Shown here in pieces: positions 25,090 through 37,800 of a DNA stretch of 64,000 nucleotides. Every line of letters begins with the position of its first letter. The first letter of the stretch is position 1. Position numbers and translations under genes: made by a program. Under the pieces are notes generated by a model. It was given only the letters and a program-made list of their open reading frames with translations, was not told where the DNA came from and made no database searches. The DNA lies in NCBI GenBank assembly GCA_029851415.1, contig CM056744.1:69558172-69622171 (forward strand). Reading direction: 5' to 3'. Source of the DNA: Eretmocerus hayati. Taxonomy: Eukaryota > Arthropoda > Insecta > Hymenoptera > Aphelinidae.

Positions 25090-25300
25090 ATTGTCGCTAA
25101 GAAAGATCAAGTTATCCCCGTCACACATTCTTCCAAAAATCCTCACAACAACATCACACTCCTCACACCTCTGTGGACATCGATTATATTTACAAGTTGC
25201 AACAGTACTGTATGATGCCATGGCTCGCATAGAGTTTGAGACTTTCATCTCTGAGATCGACAGAGATCAAATTACTGTTGCCTAGCTACTGTACATATAA
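25090..25300 (+). repeat. Duplicated locus, copy 1 (continues at 27086-27340)
   Basis: Sequence from 25,090 to 25,300, continued at 27,082-27,340 beyond the foldback, matches 28,070-28,500 closely. Both copies contain the peptide-like MA(R/H)IE(F/I)ETFISEIDR(D/V)QITVA followed by TAG, and then AGAGTCAGACTCA. Downstream the frame of one copy is not kept in the other. This may be a duplicated gene fragment or a non-coding segmental duplication. Confidence 0.6.
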
Positions 25301-27081
25301 GATGGATTCCACGCCAAGGCGACCTACGGAAAGGGGTCATCTCTCAGATTCTTCTTTAACCTTTTTCATTCGATTCTATGGCCCAAAACGGGAACTTCGG
25401 ACCACCTATGGGGCCCAAAAAAAATTTCTCCTCTCCATTGCACCCATATCCGTCAACAGACCGAAAATTTATCGTGTAAAAATCGATGCTCTTTTATTCA
25501 CGAAAATGGGAATATTTCGAGTTTTTGAATAGCTATCGATTTGCGGGTTGCGGCATCTGAAAGGGCATCAAAAAACCTATCGAAAACGTTGTCGGAGATT
25601 CCTTCTCTGTGGTTTTGGGGCCTCCTGGAGGCAAAAAAGTGTTTTTCACTAAAATGTTGATTTCTCAAAAAGCCATTTTTTTTATTTTTTTAAAATCATA
25701 TATTTGACGTAAAATTTTGCGTTCTTTCGAAAAAAATGGGTTTTAGAGAAGTTTGGGGCGATCCAAGTGACTTATGAGCCATTTTTTGGAAATTCGATTT
25801 TTCCGATTTCAGAAAAAGGCGATTTTCTGCGCATGCGCACAAACGTAGACTTCCGGCGCCACTTCCAACGGAAATCTGACAAAATTTCCTATAAAATGAC
25901 TACCCGCAAAGTTGAGATTCATGCACTGGAACGCGATATGCAAGGATCAATTATGTCGAATCAAAATCACATGAAAATTTAGCCCATTAACGCCTTCGTA
26001 GCGCCTGCTGAGATGACACATTCACGAGATCTTCTCGGGACTCAATTTTGAGTACGAAATTGACCTGAAGAGAATTCGGACCACATGGTTTCAACGTAAA
26101 ATTGTATGAACTTTCAAAATATGCGATGAAAAAACCCGTTTGAGGCGAACCCGAGGTGCTACATTCAATTTTTCGCAATTTTGAATGTGGAATATCGTAT
26201 TTTCTGGCGAAAAATTGAATGTAACACCTCGGCTTCGCCTCAAACGGGATTTTTTTCGCATATTTTGAAAGTTCATACAATTTTACGTTGGAACCATGTG
26301 GTCCGAATTTTTTTCAGGTCAATTTCGTACTCAAAATTGAGTCCCGAGAAGATCCCGTGAATGTGTCATCTCAGCAGGCCCTACGAAGGCGTTAATGGGC
26401 TGAATTTTCATGTGATTTTGATTCGACATAATTAATCCTTGCAGATCGCGTTTCAGTGCATGAATTCCAACTCTGCGGGTAGTCATTTTATAGGAAATTT
26501 TGTCAGCTTCCTATTGAAAGTGGCGCCGAAAGTCTACGTGTGTGCGCATGCGCAGAAAATCGCCTTTTTCTGAAACTGGAAAAATTGAATTTTCAGAAAA
26601 ATGGCTCATAAGTCACTTGGATCGCCCCAAACTTCTCTGAAACCCATTTTTTTCGAAAGAACGCAAAATTTTACGTCAAATATATGATTTTAAAAAAATG
26701 AAAAAAATGGCTTTCTGAGAAATCAACATTTCAGTGAAAAACACTCTTTTGCCTCCAGGAGGCCCCCAAATCACAGAGAAGGAATTTCCGACAACTTTTT
26801 CGATAGGTTTTTTGATGTCCTTTCAGATGCCGCAACTCGCAAACCGATAGCTATTCAAAAACTCGAAATATTCCCATTTTCGTGAATAAAAGAGCATCGA
26901 TTTTTACACGATAAATTTTCGGTCTGTTGACGGATATGCGTGCAATGGAGAGGAGAAATTTTTTTTGGGCTCCATAGGTGGTCCGAAGTTCCTATTTGGG
27001 CCATAGAATCGAATGAAAAAGGTTAAAAAAGAATCTGAGGGATGACCCCTTTTCGTAGGTCGCTTCGGCGTGGAATTCATC
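25301..27081. mobile_element. 1.78-kb foldback element with 4-bp target duplication
   Basis: Two arms of about 870 bp form a near-perfect palindrome centred near 26,185. Ends are GATGGATTCCACGCC and GGCGTGGAATTCATC. ATAA flanks both ends (25297-25300 and 27082-27085). The related locus at about 28,275 has a single ATAA at the same place, an empty site that fixes the borders. The arms include GCGCATGCGC near 25,830 and its partner near 26,550. There is no transposase; all frames are shadows of the palindrome. Confidence 0.85.
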
Positions 27082-28069
27082 ATAAGAGAGTCAGACTCAC
27101 TAGAGATGTTGAAAAACAGCACAATATACTAACGCAGCTCTTCGAAATAGAATTGTTGGATTTCCTCTATTCTGAACATCGATTTTTTGACCCGATATTG
27201 GAAAACCAAATAGCGTGTCAGTTTCATCTGAACATGTCTCCTCAAATTTCTGTGATGAAGAGTTACATTACTACTCGAAACAAAAAATACTATACAATTA
27301 CACCCACACATCTTTTCGTGAACACGAGCCAAGAGTGATTGATCTATATGAGTATATATTGATTTCAATAAATTCATCACCATTATGAAATCTTCATTGG
27401 AACAATATATTATACATAGGTCAGTTTTTGAAGAATTAGTCATTCAATTAAATAGAGTAATATCAACGATTATAAATGTATAGAATTAATACCAAATAAT
27501 AGTATAACTCAAGTCAATGGATTTGAACAAATTAAGATAATATTACATTCTAAATACTAGTTGGAATAAGATATTTGTATTTAAAGAAATACACTGTACA
27601 TGCTGCATGCCACATCAATCTCATCGGTAATCATACTATGTCAATTTCTGAATCTTAAAGGATTGAATAAAAAAATACGATCTGGTTGGGGGGACGTCCC
27701 CAACCACCCCCTGTGTCCATTCACTCCTTCTATCAAAAACTGTTCAAAAAAAGTACAGCATATGATTACATTAGTTTTTCTAATCATTTTTGAATTTCAC
27801 AAATTCTTCAATTCCAATTCCAAAAAAATCAAAGAATAATTATAAAGTAACGCTAACTCCAAAAAAAACCAACACATCACATTAGATTTTCTGGTCAGTT
27901 GTGGATTTTCCGAAACTTGTTTGATTCCAATTGTGAAAAGATCAACAAACGTTTACGGAGTATTCATCAGAAGTTTTATATATCTTGATAAAATGAAGTC
28001 GTTCGTCTCAACAATTCAGATTTCAAACACGAGTCCTTGACCGTTCAGTTTCATTCAAACTAATTTTGC

Positions 28070-28560
28070 CCTTACAACAAATCAATCCGACCCGTTACAC
28101 ATATTTTTCAGAAACTTCACAACAACATCACACTTCTCACATCTCTGTGAGCATCGATTATATATTTACAAGTTGCAACAGGACTGTATGATGCCATGGC
28201 TCACATAGAGATCGAGACTTTCATCTCTGAGATCGATAGAGTACAAATTACTGTTGCCTAGCTAGTTTGAATATAAAAGAGTCAGACTCAGTAGAGATGG
28301 TGAAAACAACACAGTACACTAACGCCGCTCTTCAAAATGGGGTTACTGGATTCCCTCTGTTCTGGACATCAATTTTTTGGCCCGATATTGGAAAACCAAA
28401 TAGCGTGTCAGTTTCATCTGAATATGTCTCCTTTAACTTCTGTGCTGAAGAGTTACATTGCTACTCAAAACAAAAGATACTTGACAATCACACGTCGATT
28501 TCACCCTATATACTAACAACGGGGATGATGAACTATGAAGTTTCTCAAATATAGTAAAAT
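28070..28560 (+). repeat. Duplicated locus, copy 2 (unfilled)
   Basis: This is the uninterrupted partner of 25,090-25,300 plus 27,082-27,340. It contains MAHIEIETFISEIDRVQITVA with a stop and, beyond it, a 95-codon open stretch (28267-28554) that is not open in the other copy. It shows that the intervening foldback is an insertion. No protein family is recognised. Confidence 0.6.
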
Positions 28561-30263
28561 TCAAATCACCTCTTCAATCAAGGACTCTTCTAGAATTCAA
28601 TTTCTTCGATTTATTATTCCATATGAAAAACTTCGATGATCTAAAAAAGCATCAATGATTGTCTTATGTCAATGCGAATCATGAACGATCACGATAGATC
28701 GAATTAATTCTCACTTTACGACTTCATTGATCGAGATATATTAGGCTTAGTCTGAACAGTCACTTTTCATTTTCGAAAATTCAGTAACAAACTAGTTTTT
28801 CGCCTCAAACGACAATGAATAGTAAATAGTGAATCCTAAAATTCATTTCTCACTAATTGAAGAAAATAACGATCTCGTTGTTAATATTCTCCCAATTGCT
28901 CCCTCCTCCTTCCCCCGTGTTAATCCAATCTTTCCAATATAAGCATTCGAGAAGGACCGACATAGCATTTCACCAAGTAACTCGGCAATCTCTCACATTC
29001 CAAGTAATTGTTCAATTCCAACTTCAGAACATTTTAGATCAATGTACAGTAAATTTTGCAGTCTTTTCAATTCAATTATTTTTTATTATATTAGACCAAT
29101 CATTCTTTTCAATGTCAAATCCCTAGTTTTGAGATCATTCCAAATAATTGCAGGGTCCGAAAAAATGTCCATTTCACTGTGGACGAATCGATAATTTTCC
29201 AATCTTGATCATATAATCTGTTACTTAGAAAAATCGAATGTTATCATATCCATCTTCCACAACAATCAGTTCAACCTTCACATAATGAGAATTGTCCTAT
29301 CTCGAATACCAGGAATGAAAAAAAAAAAAAAAAACAAAAGATGTTGAGAAACAATTTAAATAAATCAATTTTGAACACCAGAATAACATCACATCTGAAA
29401 GTGAGGCAGCCTCGTAAACCGTAAGAAGTTACTTGGCTACCTTCGATGCTGACAATGACAGTGTCTCGAATTCTTAAAGAAGTCATCTGAAAAAGCTATA
29501 AAATCGTCCCTTTTATGCACGTAATACGAATATCTAAACAAATGTCATAAAAATCGATTGCTCCTAACCTTCGCCAATGGATTCGGAAGCTTGGGCAGTG
29601 TTTGAAAGGGCTCCGTGAGACCGGTCAGCAACCGTTTTCACGGCAAGAATTAGCAGCAAATCGAATATATAATATCAACTTATAAATACATATAATAGAA
29701 TCGAAAATCCATTCACAAAAAATTCAAAGACACGTCAAAAATTCGTAAACGACACTAAAACACGTATTCTATACATCGGGGAAAAATCTAGGGACATTTG
29801 ATCTCGCCTAGGGACATTCGTAACATGAGGTTGGCAACCCTGATTTTGATTTTATGTTGGCAAGTCTGATATAGGGATTTTGGGGAGGGGAGGGGACCCT
29901 GCATGTCTCTTAATTTAGAAAATATGTCTTTCGAGACAATTTAAGAGAACACACATTCTTGCGTTTTCCCCTATCACGTTCTGATTCAGAGTGGATGCAT
30001 TTCTCCGCTTGGAGCCGCAAGATGAGCAGCCCATCAAATGTTTTCTTAAATCGTTGAATATGCAATGATTCAAGTGTGAGGACATTTATCGGAATTGCAC
30101 TCGTTCAGGCCAGCTGAGTAGACCATGCTGCATCAGAAAATCCTGGTATGGCAACACGAACGAGTGAAGAGACTCAGAGGAACCGATTCCAACAAGAATT
30201 TGTAAAAGTTCGATTTCTCAAGATAATTATCTTCTTTCTCGATAACGAGTGCTTTGAGAATGC
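28561..30263. other. No gene recognised
   Basis: AT-rich, with an A-run near 29,319-29,335 and no convincing coding frame. No further transposon termini recognised. Confidence 0.45.
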
Positions 30264-30671
30264 AGTAGAACCAGAGTTGGCATTAGACCATACCGAAAGT
30301 ATTATACCGGAGGTGTAATCACGGTATATTTGCGCCGCTCTCAGACGTGGCAACACCGCGTGGTGCGTGCTAATAACAATATACAAATTCCTAGCGATTA
30401 CCAAATTCGATTTTCCATCAATCAGGCGTGACTCAAAATTCTAGTCAGTGTATTTTGTAATTTATTAGCAAGAATTAGCAAGAATATTCATGGAGCTCGG
30501 GATATTATTATATCGAATCCTCCTCGCTATTCATCATTAATGAGGAAAAATCGAATGACAACGAATATATGTTTTGCAGGTCGCTTCGAATAAATCTAAA
30601 TAGAAGGACTGCTCTACGATTTGTTCAAATGAATTTCTCTGAACAATTTGAGCGGAAAATTGAGGAAAAAC

Positions 30672-31212
30672 GCTAACTTTTCGTGGTCTTTGGTTTTTCT
30701 CTCAGCCCTTTTTGGTACCTCAAATAGCTGATGTGATTCCAAAGATTTCAAGGATTTCAAGAAAAGGAACGGTTTTTACTCTATGGGCTGTAATTTGGAC
30801 GCAGATGAAGATAGAACAATTTCGTGAAAAGCATCTTGAACAGCGGAAAAAATGCCATTTGCAATGATTTTACGATTATTTTTCACGTCGTGCGAAGTAG
30901 CCAAAACCGTAGTTTTTTGCCATTTTTTGCTGTTTTTACACGTATTTCATTGAAAATCCGAGAATCTGGGGACTTAGAGAGCTCTCACACTCTTCTTCGC
31001 ACGACGTGAGAAATAATCGAAGAATCATTGCAATTTGCTTTTTTTTCCGTTCTTCAAGATGCTTTCCACAAAATTGTTCTATCTTCATCCGCGTCCAAAT
31101 TACATCCCATAGAGTAAAAACCGTCTTTTTCTCGAAATCCTTGAAATTACATCAGCTATTCGAGGTACCAAAATGGGTTGAGAGAAAAAATAAAAAACCA
31201 CGAAAAGCTAGC
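30672..31212. mobile_element. Foldback element nested in hAT left arm
   Basis: The 540-bp palindrome starts GCTAACTTTTCGTGGT and ends with the near-complement ACCACGAAAAGCTAGC. Its centre lies near 30,945, between CACGTCGTGCGAAG and its partner CTTCGCACGACGTG. A 95-bp direct repeat of host-element sequence lies on both sides (30,575-30,665 and 31,337-31,430), so it sits in a local duplication. No gene. Confidence 0.75.
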
Positions 31213-31505
31213 ATATCTTCTCATCTTTAAGACGCTTCCTCCAAAATCCCTCTACAGTAATCCAGGCTCGAGCAATCGACGTTTTTGCAAGAGAGGATTT
31301 CATACCCCCGTTCAGGAATTTTTGCACGGTACTGTATGTTTTTCAGGTCGCTTCGAATCAATCTAAATAGAAGGACTGCTCTACGATTTGCTTAAATGGA
31401 TTTCTCTGAACAATTTGAGCCGAAAATTGAGTAATGAGCTCTCAAAAATTGTACTCGGGGGTTTTCGAGAACGCTGAATTCAAAGTTCGAGAAATTATTA
31501 CTCTA

Positions 31506-32607
31506 CACTGTGAAAAAAATTTCTGCGATTTCGCTAACTATTGAACTTTTCCCTATCCGTTTTCTGGATAAAACCCTAATCTTCCATAATTCCACCAATG
31601 ATCAGCAAAATTTTTTCCTTGAACGTAGGTGCCCAGGTAACCCACCTTCTGCGTGGTGAAATCGCTAATTTTCAAAGGTGTAAAATCGCTAATCTTTGGT
31701 AAAAGTACAGCGCCCCGGGTGGCGAATTTACAAAAGCTGATTACTTCGTGGTGGTGGCCGGGGCCTATGGATTTGAGGTTGAGATCATCGCTGTTTGTGG
31801 ATAAACAACTTCACCAAACGCATTGTGTTTGGGTGCGGAAGAGATCTGAATCTGAGGTGGCGAGGACCGATTCCGGCTGACCCGGCGGCCGGACCCTATA
31901 CATTTCTTGGTCTTTTTTCGATAGTGAATTCAACAGGAAAAAAGTGTTGGATATTCACGCGAGTAGAATCATTATGTGTAGTACAAATTGCTGTGTGATG
32001 CATTCAGCTCCTCCTTGGCGTCAGATACGCCGGCTTTGAAGGTTGGCCTATCGTCATTGATTTTCTGCAAGCTTTGATGAAAAATTGACCGGGGTAACCG
32101 TGTAACTCTAGCTCGAATTACCCCAAGAGTCGTATAAATGTTTCTAGTTGTCCTGCAAGCGCGGATGTTGTCCGAAAGCCAAGGAGAAGCTGAGGTATTA
32201 GTTAAGTAATTAAGGTTATGATAGTGTGAACATCGTGTCGCTGATATGATGTGATTATGAGTCCTCGCCTCTCGATTCCATGTGTTTGCGAAGAATCTAT
32301 CCTAATTACTATGGATAAATAGTCCACGAAATGAGCAATCTTTGAGGATGATAGAATACATTCTTACGATTCTCCCCGTATTTTTTTCTGAATTTTTTCA
32401 GTTCCATAAATTCTCAATCTCATTCATGACAAAATCGCTAAAAACTAGTCAATTCTGGCCGCATCGAACGGGCTCCCTCTGCAGATAGATTCGCGAGATT
32501 CTTCCAAGCAAAATCGCTAATTTTTGGTGAAATTGCTGCCTTGAACGTAGGTGCCCTAGTAACCTACGTAGTTGTTAGCGATTTTGCAAGAACTTTTTTC
32601 TACAGTG
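31506..32607. mobile_element. TA-flanked element, CACTGT family, copy 2
   Basis: It begins CACTGTGAAAAAAAT and ends TTTTTTCTACAGTG, with TA on both sides (31504-31505 and 32608-32609). At 1,102 bp it is about twice the length of its relatives. The outer parts share AAATCGCTAATTTT-type blocks in opposite orientation; the middle (about 31,720-32,200) is a more GC-rich segment that may be extra. No coding domain recognised. Confidence 0.75.
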
Positions 32608-33569
32608 TATAATTTGTTCAAAATTTCCTTCTGAACAAATGGAACCTTGAGACATTTCACACCCTTGGAGAAAGAATGATCAGGGATCTCCCGATGTCAC
32701 TGAATTAAACTCATGTGTGATTTTTGGTTTGAACTTTTTTGGAAATATTCCCCCTGTAACGAATGAATTCTGATGAGGTCTTCTTTGCTTGGGGAGGATA
32801 TCGACAAGAGGAGGAAATTGTTTGAGGAGAGAATCTGTTTTTATTACTTATCTTTCTAGAATCTATTCCTGAGCCTTTTCTCCTGTGGAGGAAATGAATA
32901 TTGCCACTCTCAATAATGGGATGGGAGAATACTTATTTTTGAAAATGGAGAGAGTGATCCCGAAGCTCTCGAATTCATATTGGATTGACTTCCATTCATT
33001 GACAAAAATTGGGTGGTCGGAAGCTAAGTGTTCTCCGTAAAAAGGCGTGTATTCGTCGCACATCTACCACAAATCGAACACAGATTTTCATTTCTGATAG
33101 TGAAAACGAAGAGAATACTCTATCCTAGGTATTTCAAAGTAAACCCAAAAATTCCGAATTGCTGGGATCGACCTTGATTTATTCACAAAGAATGTCTGTA
33201 TTCGAATGCTAATGATTTTTTGGAAGTAATCTGTTCTCGTCGCTTATCTTCCACGAAAAAAGACTGATATCCCATTTCCAGAAATGAGAATGGAAAGATA
33301 CTATTATATGGGTACCTGACGAGGTTATCCCAAATTTCTATGATTAATAATTATGATTGGATTGATTTGAGATGCGTGATGAAAACAGCACCCCTCGCGA
33401 AGAATTTCTCAGCTTTCGATTGCAGGAGTTTCTTAGGAATCAATCGAAATCAATCAACTTGATCATAGATTCAAGAGAGTAACTCCTTTTTCATCGTCAA
33501 AATTAGAGATAAGTATTTGTTTTGTGGCAGATGAGCGCCGAAACCAGATTCTTTCACGAACAATCCCTA

Positions 33570-34153
33570 CACTGTAAAAAACAAATTCGAGAAAATCGCT
33601 GAGCCCAGCGTTGGAAATGGAAGCGACCCACGCTGGGTGGAGTGAATTTGCTACGGCTATGTAAATTCACTAACCAGGGCTTAGCGATTCTACTCCACCA
33701 GGTGGAGCCCATCCCAATTTTTTTAGGTCATGGACGACTCTATTTTTACTCGCCGGGACTCATCTACGCGGTTGTCCAGGAGTCTTTGTACGTGCAGGGC
33801 ACTGCTGTGTTAATATTTCATACTCGGATGATACTCCGAAAGTGATTGGAGGGCTCGTGAAGACGTAACAAAGTCGCATAGTACTTGGCATAGTGCCGAT
33901 GTTTAATGCTTTCTCAATTTGGATAAATTCACCACGCTGTCTTGCGTGAATTTGCTAATCTCAGATTAGCGATTTCGCATCGCTCAGCGGAGGTAACAGA
34001 GCGACCTACGCTGAGGGTGGAGCTTTCACGAACTATTAATGAATTCGCTAATCCGTTAGCGATTTCACTGGCGGGAAGTTAGCGAAAATACAAACTTCTG
34101 ATATCAAATTCACCAACAATATTGGTGATATTATCGGAAGTGTTTTTACAGTG
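33570..34153. mobile_element. TA-flanked element, CACTGT family, copy 3
   Basis: It begins CACTGTAAAAAACAAATTC and ends TTTTTACAGTG, with TA on both sides (33568-33569 and 34154-34155). It is 584 bp long, carries GATTTCGCTAA-like words in both orientations, and has no coding frame. It sits inside the interior of the larger hAT-type element. Confidence 0.75.
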
Positions 34154-34359
34154 TAGCGTTATGAAAAATACAGATTTTGTGTGAATCAATTCGTTAATAA
34201 GAGGTGACGACAACGAGTTCATATATTTACGACGAGTTTTTAGCTATCGAACGCTGAAATCCATTGTGACCTAATAAGAAATAATCTTCTTGATCCTAAA
34301 TTTTGGGGATTACCTTCTCGAATGCCCCAAAAAGAGTACCTCTTTATCCGAATTATCAA

Positions 34360-35060
34360 AATGAAGATGTGTTTTTGTTTTGTAAAATGTTAGCGACGGA
34401 AACGGGACTTGTTTTGAGGGGAATTTTGAACTCTGAACGCTTGAAGATTACGTAAAGAAACCAAAATGAGATCAATTGAAATCTGAGTTTTGGGACACCC
34501 CTGCTGAGATATTTATGAAGGAGAATCCCTTTTGCTCATGATAAATACTAAATATCTGTTTCTCTTTCACGTACGATAAGTCACAAAAACTGGATCCTTT
34601 CGAAATAAATTTTGAGATTGGAGCGCATAAGGTTTCCGTCAAGTAATCACAAAAGATCCAATTGAATCAAGAGTTTGTCGGAATCACCTCCTGAGATACT
34701 CGAAAGATAGTATCTCATCAGTCTCACACAATAAAAAATAGAAATTTGTGTTTGTTTTGTGGAAGGTGAGTGTCAAATACAGGCTTTTTCACGTCTTAGC
34801 TTTGGATCACATGATTTTCTTATCAATGTGAATTCAATGAATTGTACACTTTCAGACCACCTCCTCAAATGTCCAGGGAGGGGACAGCATTCTTTCATGC
34901 ACATTGGGGGGAATGAAGATGAGTGTTTGTTTTGTTAAAGAGTAACAACGTTATTAATTCAACACTTATCCTCACCATTGAGAATGAAAATTTCGTCTGT
35001 TTTGTAGAAGAGAAGTCACGAAAACAGATTCTTTTCGCGAACAAATTTCATCTCTTGTCA
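34360..35060. repeat. Degenerate periodic motif inside the hAT-type element
   Basis: The word TTTGTTTTGT, often followed by a GAAGGTGAG-like stretch and then AAACAGATTCTTTTCGCGAA-like sequence, recurs at about 33,516, 34,372, 34,750, 34,925 and 34,997. Spacing is irregular. It looks like an old tandem array filling the place of a transposase gene. Confidence 0.45.
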
Positions 35061-36101
35061 ATATCCTACCCGAACAAAGATACCTTATCAGAATTCATCC
35101 GTTATAGTAGGAATATTCCCAAAAGAGTTCAACCCAAAAATCATACATGAGTTTAGTTCAGTGACATCGGAAGACCCTTGTTTATTTTTTTTCCAAGGGT
35201 GTAAAATGTCTCAGGTGGGAAAAATTTTTAAACAAATTATAGAGTGATAATTCGTCAAAATTTGAATTCGGTATCCTCAAAAACCCCCGAGTATGATTTT
35301 TTAGAGCCCATTACTCAATTTTCCGCTCAAATTGTTCAGAGAAATTCATTTAAACAAATCGTAGAGCAGTCCTTCTATTTAGATTTATCCGAAGCGACCC
35401 GTAAAACATATATTCGTTATCATTTGATTTTTTATCATCACTGATGAATAGCGAGTAGGATTCGATATAATAATATCCCGAGCTCTATGAATATTCTTAC
35501 TAATTCTTGCTAATAAATTACAAAATACACTGACTAGAATTCCAAATCACGCCTGATTGATGGAAAATCAAACTTGGTAATCGGTAGGAATTTGTATATT
35601 GTTATCAGTACGCACCGCGCGGTGTTGCCACGTCTGAGAGCGGGACAAATATACCGGTATTATACCTCCGGTATAATACCGGTATACCACTTTTGGTATA
35701 GTCTAATGCCAACCCTGAGTAGAACATGAGGAATGGAACGTATTTGGCCAGATTTCCATGACATGCCGCAGAATGTTGCTAAGGATTATCCTCCGGGACT
35801 CTTCCCATAAATTGATTCTCATGAGCGTTTGATGAGATGAACTTTGTCTCAGATGTCTCGACGAGCTCAACGTAAAATGAAGATGAGTCTTATGAGCAGT
35901 TCCGCGGAAACTTGCTTGAAACGGATTCGAAAATTGACAGAAGGCAAGAGTAAACTTCCAGGCTCGTAACTTGTATTTTCCATCACTACTCTCAGTTATA
36001 CAGTACCTCCCAAAATCAATGGATCATCCATAGTCTCTCTAGGATCATGATTACTCCGATTCATTGTACGGACATTTTATAAAGTTCATAGCGGGTCAGG
36101 C

Positions 36102-36166
36102 GGATCAATAAGTGTACTCCGACTTATTATCAAATTGATTATAAGTCGGAGTACACTTATTGATCC
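36102..36166. repeat. Perfect 26-bp stem hairpin
   Basis: GGATCAATAAGTGTACTCCG and six more bases are repeated exactly in inverted form after a 13-base loop. The structure ends three bases from the left end of the next hAT element. It may be a tiny palindromic transposon or a footprint of repair. Confidence 0.8.
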
Positions 36167-37800
36167 AGTCAGCGCCGGCCCGAGGGGGGGGGGGGGGGGG
36201 GGCGAACCGGGCATTTGCCCTAGGCGCCAGGTTTTTGACAGATTTTTGGGGCGCCATAGTCTGAGGGAATATCGATAAGTTTTGAGATTTGATATCAGTC
36301 TTGGAAAGGGCTCCATGGTCTGAGAGAATAACGATAAGTTTTGAAATGTAATATCGACCTCGGAAATTGTGACCATCCCGTGTATAACATATAAAGGTGA
36401 GTTCGCGAGAATTGAATGAAACAAACCTAACTGCTAAGTTGCGGTGACAATATTAGCTCGATCTCAAAGAGGCAGATGAAGTCCGATTTCTCGCAAATGT
36501 ATATCATCGAAGCAGCGCGAATATCTTGCGCGCTCTCTTCAACTCGAGTCGTTCTATAGGTATACCTGCGGCGGAATAAGCAGCATGCCTTATTGGAGGC
36601 GATAAGATCGTGTTGTGCCTTGTTTTTGAGTTTCTGTTACATGCATTGTTAGTACTGGTATTGGTGTTATGCTGTTCATATGTATATGATGTATAGAGTT
36701 ACTGTCTTGAGGAACGATACTATAATGTTTCAACGTGACGGATCTTGCCGAGCTTGGCATATGGTCTGATTGACGAGAATATCGCCAGTTTGTGCTTGAA
36801 TATCGAGCCGTGAAGAACTCCCATGATCGTTTTTCGGATTATAATAGGACAGTCAGTTTTGGTTGTTTTTGTGTTTTGCAAGTTAAGCTGTCTGTACTTG
36901 GCGTGGGCGTGAAGAACGTGGTGCACAAAGATTTTAATGTATCAACTGACTGTAAACTCCTATCTCATATGAAATCGCATCATTGGCAAGTAAACCTTTT
37001 TTCTTTCTTATTTTCCTGTTGTCTTTTCTTTGGCAAATCAATAAATGCCTAGTTTCAACAATACATTCGATTCAAATGATATACAGCTGCCTTTTTAGAA
37101 AGATTATACACGTGAGCCAACTGAGTTTAGAAGGGAAGTTGAAGAATTTTTGGTTCGGATCGGCATTTACAGAACTTTCTTCGCGAAACGGCTAGTGCGA
37201 ATCGTATACAAAATGAATGGTAATGCCGATAGTAGCCTCGTCCGGGAGGTTCGGGAGCACTCCGTGTTTGAGTACGGATAACGAAATGAGTCAGAAATAA
37301 TACATTGACCCGATCATGATTTTCTTGTGTTTTCGAGGTAGAAACTGAACCCGTAGCCAAATTCACCCCTCCACGTCAGGATTCGTTTCAATCGCAAATC
37401 ATTGACTTCTCAGAGAGCGACCAACGTTTTTAATTATTTAGCATATCTTGTAAATTCATCACTTTGACGCTGCATCCGTGTAATAGGCTGAGAGCTTCCT
37501 GAAACTGAGATTTCCTAAGTGCTGCCTGGAGACTCATAGTCTGGAAATTCTCAGTAACCCTCAATATAACATCACATTCAATCATGTTGCCACTTTTTTC
37601 CATCATACCCTTAGCTGGACAGCTCGACCGGTTCGATTTCGGAGGCAATTACATGAACTCATCCTGCTCTAGATACATCATATTGTGGTGGTTCTTTGTT
37701 TCAGTATGCCCTTAGCCTATTACACGGATGCATCACCAGAGCAATCATTTGAAATGAATTAACAAAAAACGTTAAAAATGTTTTTCGGACAATCAGTAAT

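Larger units (their letters stand above)
30272..35717. mobile_element. 5.4-kb non-autonomous hAT-type element with long inverted termini
   Basis: The ends are CAGAGTTGGCATTAGAC and GTCTAATGCCAACCCTG. An exact 8-bp duplication, AGTAGAAC, flanks the element (30264-30271 and 35718-35725), which fits hAT transposition. The inverted termini are about 590 bp each once later insertions are set aside: the left arm is split by a foldback block at about 30,672-31,212 and a TA element at 31,506-32,607, while the right arm (about 35,130-35,717) is intact. Near the right end are clustered ACCGGTAT-type words that could be transposase sites. The interior, roughly 32,750-35,130, has no transposase and carries a third nested element. 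Confidence 0.85.
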
